Below, in pieces: positions 21,812 through 28,786 of a stretch of 34,445 bases of DNA. Source of the DNA: an uncultured Eubacteriales bacterium (GTDB lineage: Bacteria > Bacillota > Clostridia > Oscillospirales > CAG-272); the NCBI GenBank assembly GCA_934433485.1, contig CAKRZR010000022.1, positions 1 to 34,445 of the forward strand, in the 5' to 3' direction. The notes under the pieces were generated by a model. That model made no database searches and had not been told where the DNA came from. It saw only the letters and a program-made list of their open reading frames with translations. The position numbers were made by a program, and so were the translations under genes. Within the stretch, counting starts at the first letter, position 1; each line of letters begins with the position of its first letter.

Positions 21812-24730
21812 ATGAGCGATACCATCAAATCGATCCGCGAGACCGCTCCGTCCTATGGCAGCATCCCGTTCTGGAGCTGGAACGACCGGCTGGAGGAGGG
21901 TGAACTGCGCCGTCAGATCGGTCGGATGCAGGAGCTGGGCATGAGCGGCTTCTTCATGCACGCACGCGGCGGTCTGGAGACGGAATATCTCTCCGACGAG
22001 TGGTTCCACGCCGTGAACGTCTGCATCGACGAGGCGAAAAAGCGCGGCATGGAGGCATGGGCATACGACGAAAACGGCTGGCCCAGCGGATTTGCCGGGG
22101 GAAAGCTGCTGAACGATAAGAAGAATTTCGCCCTGGGGCTCCTGTGGGAGTATACCGACACGTTCCCGAACGATGAGGACACCGTGGCGGCGTACACGAA
22201 GAACGACGACGGCACCTTCACCTGGGTCACCGCCGACTGCGGCGCCAAAGAATACCTCCGCCTCTACCGCCAGTACGACCGCAGCTACGTCGACGTGCTG
22301 GACGGAGAGATCACAAAGGAATTTCTGCACCTGACCCACGAGGAATACGAGAAACGGTGCGGCGCGGATTTCGGGGGGGCGATGCCCGGCTTCTTCACCG
22401 ATGAGCCGCAGTATTTCCGCTGGGGCCACACCTACTCGAATACCCTGCCCCGCACGTTCCGGGAGACCTACGGCTACGAGATCTTCCCAGGGCTGCCCGC
22501 CATCTTCTTCGATTTCGACGGCGCGGACAAGTTCCGGTTCGATTACTATAAGCTCCTGCACGAGCAGTTCATAAACAATTGGGTGAAGATCGTCTACGAA
22601 TGGTGCGAGGCGCATGGGGTCAGGCTGACCGGTCATGCCGTGGAGGAAACGTCCCTCGGCGGTCAGATGATGTGCATCGGCGGGGTCATGCCGTTCTACG
22701 AATACGAGCATATCCCGGGCATGGACTACCTCGGCCGCGGCATCTCCGACGATATTGCCCCGAAGCAGCTCGGCTCCGTCTGCGCACAGCTCGGGAAGAA
22801 AAAGGCGCTGTCCGAGATGTTTGCGTGCTGCGGCTGGGACGTGTCGCCCACCGAGCTGAAGCGTATCGCCGATGTGCAGTATGCGTCCGGTGTGAACCTG
22901 ATGTGCCAGCACCTGTATCCGTACAGCGAACGCGGGCAGAGAAAGCGCGACTATCCCCTCCACTATTCCGAGCACAATCCGTGGCAGGCCTCGTTCGCGG
23001 CGTTCGACCGTCATTTCGCCCATCTCGGCGCGGCGCTGGCGCAGGGTACGGAATACGCACCGATTCTCGTCGTGCACCCGATCCACGGCGCGTACATGAA
23101 GTACAAAAAGGGCACCGATTCCCTGTCAGAGATCGAGGGGCACTTCTTCGGACTGTCCCGTTTCCTCGGGCAGAACCAGATCCCCTATCACTACGGCGAC
23201 GAAAATCTCATGAAGAAGTACGCGCGCGTGGAGGGCGGCAAGCTCGTCGTGGGCGAATGCACCTATGACGCGGTCGTGATCCCGTTCACGTACTCCCTCG
23301 ACCACGAAACCTGCGCGATGCTGAAGGAATACCTTGCACAGGGCGGCAAGCTCTGGCTTTACAAGGACGCGCCGGCGTGCGTGGATGGCGAGGCGGCGGA
23401 TCTCTCCTGGCTGACGTCGAACATCACCGCCGACGATCTCCTCGCGTATCGCGACGCCGTGATCGAGCGGGACGGCAAAAACGTCGACGCGCTGCGCAAG
23501 ATGACGCGCATTCTGCCGGACGGCTCCAAGCTCGTTTTTGTCACGAACATTACGGAGAACACCCTCGACGGCGTGTCCCTCTACTTCCCCGGCGCGAAAA
23601 CGATCGCCGCGGTGTCCATGGACGATCTGACGACGGCTCCCGTGTACGGCGAGAAGTACGCGCACGGTATTACGGTTCGCACCCGGTTCGCGGACGCGGG
23701 CAGCGTGGTGTATCTCGTGAACGGCGAGGCGGACACGCTCGTTGTCGGGGAAGAGCCGCACGCGAAGGCGTATATCCCGGTGCCGGAGACGATGACGTTC
23801 GCGCAAAAGCCGGAGAACATGATGACCCTCGACATCGCGTCGCTCTCCATGGACGGCGTGCATTTCGACGAGCCGTACTCCCTCTACGGGATCAAGGACA
23901 ACCTCTTACGCGAGCAGGTGGACGCGGAAATCTGGCTCCGGTACCGGTTCACGGTGCGCGACGTTCCGTCGAAGCTGCGGCTCGTGCTCGACGTGATGGG
24001 ACAGGAAGCTGTCACCGTCAACGGTACAGAGGTCAGCACAAACGGCGACTGGTGGTTCGACCGGAAATTCACCTGCTACGACATCGCGCACGCGGTGCAC
24101 GCGGGTGAGAACGATGTGGTGGTCAAGCTGCACCATTACCAGAGACCGTACGTGTACGAGGTGCTCTACAGCGGCGTGTCCGAATCGCTGCGCAACTGCC
24201 TCGTGTTCGACACGGAGATCGAGTGCGCGTACCTCGTCGGCGATTTCGCCATCGAAACGGACGCGGACTTCACGCCCGATGTGCGCCACAGCGAATGCTA
24301 CAGCGGCACGTTCACGCTCGTATCCCAGAAGCCGCAGGTGAACGTGCGCGACGTGGTGCGGGACGGCTATCCCTTCTTCGGCGGCCATCTGCACGTATCG
24401 TTCCAGTACGCGTATAAGGCGGGCGATCCGACGGTGCTGCGGCTGGACGGACGGTTCGCGACGTGCGCAGTGACTGTAAACGGGGTCCCGGCAGGCGAGA
24501 TGCTCTTTGTGAGGGAGCTGGATCTGGCGGCGTACCTGCGCGAGGGCGAGAACGAGATAGGTCTGGACATTGCAAACGCGATGCGCAACCTGATGGGACC
24601 GCACCACCGCCACGATCCGGAGCCGTACGGCGTCGGACCCGGCACGTTCTCCTTTGAAAAGGAATGGCACGGCAGAGAATGCCCCGGCTACGTAGACCGC
24701 TACGCCTTCGTCCGCTTCGGGATCGAATGA
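21812..24730 (+). CDS. Large glycoside hydrolase, GH106-like (rhamnosidase superfamily)
   Basis: The protein has 972 residues from the ATG at 21812, with AAGGAG 9 nt upstream. The N-terminal half matches the TIM-barrel pattern of the large GH106-like family: PFWSWNDRLEEGELRRQI near residue 13, MSGFFMHARGGLETEYLSDE near 47, and AYDENGWPSGFAGG near 85, then FTDEPQYFRWG near 195. The C-terminal part has jelly-roll segments near 733 (VTVNGTEVSTNGDW, GENDVVVKLHH) and near 905-960 (LREGENEIGLDIAN, EPYGVGPGTFSFEKEW), as in carbohydrate-binding beta-sandwiches. There is no signal peptide, so it likely acts inside on oligosaccharides. Characterised GH106 enzymes release alpha-L-rhamnose, but relatives of this length are poorly characterised, so the substrate is open. 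It follows the GH109-like gene, and a terminator lies 106 bp downstream. Confidence 0.8.
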   Translation: MSDTIKSIRETAPSYGSIPFWSWNDRLEEGELRRQIGRMQELGMSGFFMHARGGLETEYLSDEWFHAVNVCIDEAKKRGMEAWAYDENGWPSGFAGGKLLNDKKNFALGLLWEYTDTFPNDEDTVAAYTKNDDGTFTWVTADCGAKEYLRLYRQYDRSYVDVLDGEITKEFLHLTHEEYEKRCGADFGGAMPGFFTDEPQYFRWGHTYSNTLPRTFRETYGYEIFPGLPAIFFDFDGADKFRFDYYKLLHEQFINNWVKIVYEWCEAHGVRLTGHAVEETSLGGQMMCIGGVMPFYEYEHIPGMDYLGRGISDDIAPKQLGSVCAQLGKKKALSEMFACCGWDVSPTELKRIADVQYASGVNLMCQHLYPYSERGQRKRDYPLHYSEHNPWQASFAAFDRHFAHLGAALAQGTEYAPILVVHPIHGAYMKYKKGTDSLSEIEGHFFGLSRFLGQNQIPYHYGDENLMKKYARVEGGKLVVGECTYDAVVIPFTYSLDHETCAMLKEYLAQGGKLWLYKDAPACVDGEAADLSWLTSNITADDLLAYRDAVIERDGKNVDALRKMTRILPDGSKLVFVTNITENTLDGVSLYFPGAKTIAAVSMDDLTTAPVYGEKYAHGITVRTRFADAGSVVYLVNGEADTLVVGEEPHAKAYIPVPETMTFAQKPENMMTLDIASLSMDGVHFDEPYSLYGIKDNLLREQVDAEIWLRYRFTVRDVPSKLRLVLDVMGQEAVTVNGTEVSTNGDWWFDRKFTCYDIAHAVHAGENDVVVKLHHYQRPYVYEVLYSGVSESLRNCLVFDTEIECAYLVGDFAIETDADFTPDVRHSECYSGTFTLVSQKPQVNVRDVVRDGYPFFGGHLHVSFQYAYKAGDPTVLRLDGRFATCAVTVNGVPAGEMLFVRELDLAAYLREGENEIGLDIANAMRNLMGPHHRHDPEPYGVGPGTFSFEKEWHGRECPGYVDRYAFVRFGIE

Positions 24731-24737
24731 TCCCGGC

Positions 24738-24765
24738 GGGGGAACGGGGGAACGGGGGAACGGGG
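24738..24765. repeat. Three 8-bp GGGGGAAC tandem repeats
   Basis: Three perfect GGGGGAAC units and a partial fourth begin 8 bp after the GH106-like stop. This G-rich run could form a G-quadruplex in the 3' end of the mRNA. It is followed by a small CTTTT/AAAAG hairpin near 24769-24781. Confidence 0.7.
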
Positions 24766-24836
24766 TCGCTTTTCGAGAAAAGCTCGGCAAAAGCTTTATA
24801 CTGGGAAAGGAATTTCTTCTGATTGCCTCATATATC

Positions 24837-24871
24837 AAAACAGGGAGTTTCTTTGGAGACTCTCTGTTTTT
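24837..24871. terminator. Bidirectional intrinsic terminator
   Basis: AAAACAGGGAGTTTC pairs with GAGACTCTCTGTTTT (15 pairs, two wobble) around TTTG, with A and T tracts at both ends. It separates the glycosidase genes from the solute-binding protein gene. Confidence 0.9.
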
Positions 24872-24935
24872 GCTGTTTGTGATAACTACAGTTGTCAATA
24901 TTTGCGTAGATTTGTATGAAATCACAACAAAGATC

Positions 24936-24964
24936 TTGCAATTCCATGAGAAATGTGTTATACT
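24936..24964 (+). promoter_or_regulatory. Sigma-A promoter for the first solute-binding protein
   Basis: TTGCAA, 17-bp spacer, TATACT, about 51 bp upstream of the ATG at 25016. Confidence 0.88.
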
Positions 24965-25015
24965 GGATACAGCATATGGCGGAATGCCGGAATATTACAT
25001 AATTTGGAGTTTCTT

Positions 25016-26542
25016 ATGAAAAAACGACTTGCGATTTTCTTAGCGCTGCTTGTGGCTGCCGCTCTGCCGCTGTCCTCCTGCGGGAACGGTTCGACGGCGG
25101 AGACGGAGGGCGGCACGGATACCAACCCGAGCGCGAACACGGACGGAAACACCGTCGCCGAGGCGGAAACGGAAGTGGATCCCGCGACCATAGACGAGCT
25201 GCCGACGGACAACAAGGACTACGAAGACTACACGTTCACGATCCTCGGGCACTTCTATGAGGCTGGCTCCGTGGCGTGGGGCGTGCAGGACATCGCCGTG
25301 GACGAGCTGACCGGGGAGCGCATCAACGACGCCGTGTTCGAGCGGAACAATCAGATCGCGGATCGGTTCGGCGTGACCATCGCGAAAAATCTGGAGATGT
25401 ACCCGAGCGACGTGGGCAAGAAGCTGATCCAAAGCGGCGACGACGCGTTCGATCTGCTCCAGACCACGGTGGAGAAGCAGGCGTCCATGGCGGTAGACGG
25501 CTATCTCGCGAACATGAACGACCTGCCCTACGTGAATTTTGAGAAGGCGTGGTGGGATTCCTCCACCATGGAGGGCATCCGTGTGGGCGACAAGACGTTC
25601 TACGCGCTCGGCGACAGTGCGCTGAACGGCAAAAAGGCGTCGTGGCTCATGCTGTTCAACAAGACGCTGACGGACAAGGCGGGTATCCCGAATCTGTACG
25701 ACACGGTGCGCGAGGGCAAGTGGACGCTCGATCTTCTGCAGACGTACGCGGAATCGATCGCGGTGGATGTAAACGGCGACGGCGAGATGAAGTGGGGCGA
25801 GGACGTGTTCGGCGTTGGCCTGCAGGACGAATCGGTATCCCCGCTGCTCATCGGGACCGGCGCGAAGCTCGTCGAGCTGAATCCGGACGGTACGTACAAC
25901 TATAGGCTGAACAGCGAGCAGGTCGTCAACGCCATGGAGCGGATCAACGGCTTCATGAAGAAGTCGAACAGCCACTTCGTCCTGAACTGCAACCGCTACG
26001 ACGGCATGTCGAACCAGTGGATCGAGTTCCGCAAGATCTTTATGGCGGACCAGATGGGCTTTTACATTCTCGCGCTGTCGGGCGTCAACCTGATCGCGGG
26101 AGAGATGCAGTCCGACTTCGGGATCATCCCGGTGCCGAAGCTGGACGAAGCGCAGGACAGGTACTACAGCACGTTTCAGTACAACAACGCGCACTCTCTG
26201 TCCGTTCCGAAATCGGCGCGGGATCTCACGCGCACGGGTCTGATCACGGAGGCGCTCCAGATGTTCTCGCACGACACGGTCCTGCCGGCGTACTACGATT
26301 ACACGCTGACCAACCGGAACGCGCGCGACACAGACTCCGCGGAGATGCTGGATCTGATCTTCGCAAGCCGCAATTTCGACATTTCGCTGGCGTACAACAA
26401 CAAGACAGGCGTCCTGAGCTTCCTGCAGACCAACGCGGTAGCGGACTCCTTTGACTACGCCTCCAAGGAAGCCGCCAACCGCCAGAAGGTGGAAAAGGCC
26501 ATGGACGAGATCATCGAAAAGGTCCTGCACGGCGGCGAATGA
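25016..26542 (+). CDS. Carbohydrate-type extracellular solute-binding lipoprotein 1
   Basis: The protein has 508 residues from the ATG at 25016, with TTGGAG 6 nt upstream. The lipoprotein signal is MKKRLAIFLALLVAAALPLS then S-Cys-G (Cys22). A Glu/Thr/Asn-rich linker (about 23-60) precedes the mature fold. The segment ELTGERINDAVFERNNQIAD near residue 100 is typical of a Clostridia subgroup of family-1-like solute-binding proteins, and FDLLQTTVEKQAS, WWDSS and VPKSARD segments also fit. DVNGDGEMKWGED near 250 resembles a calcium-binding loop. It should capture an oligosaccharide at the outer membrane face and deliver it to an ABC importer, but no permease or ATPase is encoded in the window. 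The stop overlaps the first base pairs of the 100-bp repeat array. Confidence 0.88.
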   Translation: MKKRLAIFLALLVAAALPLSSCGNGSTAETEGGTDTNPSANTDGNTVAEAETEVDPATIDELPTDNKDYEDYTFTILGHFYEAGSVAWGVQDIAVDELTGERINDAVFERNNQIADRFGVTIAKNLEMYPSDVGKKLIQSGDDAFDLLQTTVEKQASMAVDGYLANMNDLPYVNFEKAWWDSSTMEGIRVGDKTFYALGDSALNGKKASWLMLFNKTLTDKAGIPNLYDTVREGKWTLDLLQTYAESIAVDVNGDGEMKWGEDVFGVGLQDESVSPLLIGTGAKLVELNPDGTYNYRLNSEQVVNAMERINGFMKKSNSHFVLNCNRYDGMSNQWIEFRKIFMADQMGFYILALSGVNLIAGEMQSDFGIIPVPKLDEAQDRYYSTFQYNNAHSLSVPKSARDLTRTGLITEALQMFSHDTVLPAYYDYTLTNRNARDTDSAEMLDLIFASRNFDISLAYNNKTGVLSFLQTNAVADSFDYASKEAANRQKVEKAMDEIIEKVLHGGE

Positions 26543-27003
26543 GTGGGAATAAGCTGTAGCTGAACAATAAAGCGATCCATCCCACTCTCGAGAATTTCCC
26601 CGCAAACGGGAAAATTCTCCCATGTTGGGTGCGGCAGTGGAGTGGGAATACTGTGCGGTTGAATCATAAAGTGATCCATCCCACTCTTGAAAAAATCCCC
26701 GCGAAACGGGTATTTTTTCCGATGTTGGGCTTGTAAGTAACGAGTGGGAATAAGCTGTAGCTGAACAATAAAGCGATCCATCCCACTCTTGAGAATTTCC
26801 CCGCGAACGGGAAAATTCTCCCATGTTGGGTGCGGCAGTGGAGTGGGAATACTGTGCGGTTGAATCATAAAGTGATCCATCCCACTCTTGAAAAAATCCC
26901 CGCGAAACGGGTATTTTTCCGATGTTGGGCTTGTAAGTAACGAGTGGGAATAAGCTGTAGCTGAACCGTGACGCGATCCGTCCCACTCTTGAGAATTTCC
27001 CCT
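26541..27003. repeat. Tandem array of five alternating 100-bp hairpin units (A-B-A-B-A)
   Basis: Units start at 26541, 26640, 26742, 26841 and 26942 (spacings 99, 102, 101, 101). Each starts with GAGTGGGA and has its complement TCCCACTC about 40 bp on, forming an outer stem. A second hairpin follows: in A units GAGAATTT pairs with AAATTCTC, in B units GAAAAAAT pairs with ATTTTTTC, both with a CCCG/CGGG inner stem. A and B differ in sequence but keep pairing. The two A-B dimers are almost identical, so the array grew by duplicating the dimer; the last A unit is cut off. It fills the gap between the two binding-protein genes. The minus strand is open in two frames through the array, but only because the repeat lacks stops there. 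Confidence 0.92.
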
Positions 27004-27053
27004 GAATCGGAAGCCATACAGAAACGAACAATTTATTCCATTGGAGGTATAGC

Positions 27054-28538
27054 ATGAAAAAAACCATTGCAATTTTGCTGGCACTTCTCTTAGTGGCTCC
27101 TGCCGCCGTATCCTGCGCGGGCGATACGGAAAAGCCGGAGACCGATTTCGCCAGCGAATCCACAGATGCCGCCACGGAAACAACGGCGGAAACGGAGCGG
27201 ACACGGCAGAATACGCCGGATACGCTGCCCGATACGCTGAATTTTGCGGGCGCGGAGATCCATATTCTCCACGTAGACGCGGATAAGCATAAGGAGGAGC
27301 TGTATGTCGAGGAGGACACGGGAGATGTGCTCGACGCGGCGATCTATACACGCAATCTCAACGTGGAGGAGCGGCTCAATGTCAAAATCGTTCCGATCGC
27401 GGGAGATCCGCCGGTCGATGCGAAAACAGCCGTGACCGCCGGTGTGGACGAATATCACATCGTTGCCGGCAAGCAGTGGCAGATGATGCAGCAGTCCACG
27501 GAGGGCTACTACTTCAATTTCTATGACCTTGACTATATCGATCTCGAGCAGCCGTGGTGGGCGCAGAAATTCATCGATGCCGCGACAATCGGCAAGAACA
27601 GACTCTATTATCTGACCGGGGATGCAACGCTGACACTCCTGATGAATATGGGCGTTCTGTATGTGAACAATACGCTGTTTGAAAACCAGTATGGTTCCAT
27701 CAACGGTCTCTATGACCTTGTGCTTGCCGGAGACTGGAATTATGACGTCATGCAGACCTATGTCAGCGGTGTGTATGTCGATGTAAACGGCGACGGCAAA
27801 AAGGACGAGGGCGATATATACGGCTATTCCTCCACAACGTCGAGTATGCTCGACTATCTGGTCGGCGGCGCGGACATTCGGTTCAGCGAAATGGATGAAA
27901 ACGGCTATCCGCATCTCGTCCTGAACAACGAACGTTCCGTGAAATTCACGGAAATGCTGTATGCGCTCATGTACGAGAATCCGGGTACCTACAGCGCGCC
28001 GCCAACCGTTGAGGGCGAAAACGCGATCGTTGCGAAATTCTCGGAGGACACGCTGATGTTCCTGCCGTTCCGCGCGGAAACCTCGTCGCTGCTCCGCGAT
28101 ATGGAAAGCGATTATGCCATTCTGCCCTTCCCGAAGTTTGACGAAGCGCAGGAGAATTACAGCACCGCCGTCCACGACTCCACAACGACGCTCTCGATCC
28201 CGATCACCAATATTGCAAACCGGGAAGCGACCTGTGCGTTCCTGGAAGCCTTTGCGGCGGAATCGTACCGCACTGTGACCGACGTGTATTTCAGCACGCT
28301 GCTGAAGGAGAAATTTGCACGCGACCAGAATGTGGATGCCATATTCGACATCATCTTAGACGGCGTGTATTTCGATTTCGCGCTGCTCCACTCCTACGCC
28401 CTCGATTCCGTGGGACAGATCTTCCGCACGCTCATTTCCAAGGGCAACAACAATTTTGTGTCGGAATATCAGAAGAAAGCGGAATCCTACGATAAGCTGA
28501 TGGAAAAGCTCATCGAGGCATACAATAAGGAACAGTAA
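27054..28538 (+). CDS. Carbohydrate-type extracellular solute-binding lipoprotein 2
   Basis: The protein has 494 residues, with TTGGAGG 6 nt before the ATG. The signal MKKTIAILLALLLVAPAAVS ends at Cys21 of the lipobox. A Thr/Glu-rich linker (about 22-60) follows. The overall layout matches the first binding protein: EEDTGDVLDAAIYTRNLNVE near 92, a WWAQKFIDAATIG segment near 164, DVNGDGKKDEGDIYG near 243 with a good calcium-loop pattern, and AILPFPKFDEAQENY near 354. It is a distant paralogue, not a recent copy, and its codons look less GC-rich. It probably binds a different sugar. No ABC permease lies nearby, so both proteins may share a transporter encoded elsewhere. Confidence 0.88.
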   Translation: MKKTIAILLALLLVAPAAVSCAGDTEKPETDFASESTDAATETTAETERTRQNTPDTLPDTLNFAGAEIHILHVDADKHKEELYVEEDTGDVLDAAIYTRNLNVEERLNVKIVPIAGDPPVDAKTAVTAGVDEYHIVAGKQWQMMQQSTEGYYFNFYDLDYIDLEQPWWAQKFIDAATIGKNRLYYLTGDATLTLLMNMGVLYVNNTLFENQYGSINGLYDLVLAGDWNYDVMQTYVSGVYVDVNGDGKKDEGDIYGYSSTTSSMLDYLVGGADIRFSEMDENGYPHLVLNNERSVKFTEMLYALMYENPGTYSAPPTVEGENAIVAKFSEDTLMFLPFRAETSSLLRDMESDYAILPFPKFDEAQENYSTAVHDSTTTLSIPITNIANREATCAFLEAFAAESYRTVTDVYFSTLLKEKFARDQNVDAIFDIILDGVYFDFALLHSYALDSVGQIFRTLISKGNNNFVSEYQKKAESYDKLMEKLIEAYNKEQ

Positions 28539-28570
28539 AAAGGAACGGTAAAAAATCCCCTATCAAAAAC

Positions 28571-28616
28571 GCACTCCCGCAAGCTCCAGTCGTTTGATTG
28601 GAGCAAACGGGGGTGC
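28571..28616. other. Two-part hairpin after the second binding protein
   Basis: GCACTCCCG pairs with CGGGGGTGC and, inside, GCTCCA pairs with TGGAGC. No U-tract follows, so it is not a standard terminator. It ends 6 bp before the gene relic at 28623. Confidence 0.65.
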
Positions 28617-28622
28617 ATTTGC

Positions 28623-28664
28623 ATGGACGAGATCATCGAAGCGGTCCTGCACGGCGACGAATGA
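28623..28664 (+). pseudogene. 13-codon relic of a solute-binding protein gene 3' end
   Basis: The 42 bp encode MDEIIEAVLHGDE and a stop. They match the last 42 bp of the first binding-protein gene (26501-26542; MDEIIEKVLHGGE) at 39 of 42 positions. Similarity stops just outside this block on both sides. It is too short to be functional and lacks a ribosome binding site. The second binding protein, directly upstream, has a different C-terminus, so this is debris of a lost paralogue or of a recombination event. Confidence 0.8.
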
Positions 28665-28717
28665 GCCGATAGACCGACCGGAAGCCGGAGCGTGCCGTCG
28701 GCTTGCTGCCCGGACAG

Positions 28718-28764
28718 AAAAATCCTCCCTATACAGCTTCACGTCTGTACGGGGAGGATTTTTT
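28718..28764. terminator. Bidirectional intrinsic terminator between convergent genes
   Basis: AAAAATCCTCCC pairs with GGGGAGGATTTTT, with an inner ACAG/CTGT stem, A-rich on one side and a run of six T on the other. It serves the plus-strand binding-protein gene and the minus-strand uvrA. Confidence 0.92.
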
Positions 28765-28786
28765 ACGTGTGGACTGTGACGGCCTG

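Noticed and set aside
26541..27003. CRISPR array
   Set aside because: The units are about 100 bp and nearly identical throughout, with no short repeat plus unique spacers and no cas gene nearby.
25040..27319. A 759-codon open frame on the minus strand through the first binding protein and the repeat array
   Set aside because: It is antisense to a clear lipoprotein gene, its repeated segment is just the translated 100-bp array, and a second minus frame is also open there.
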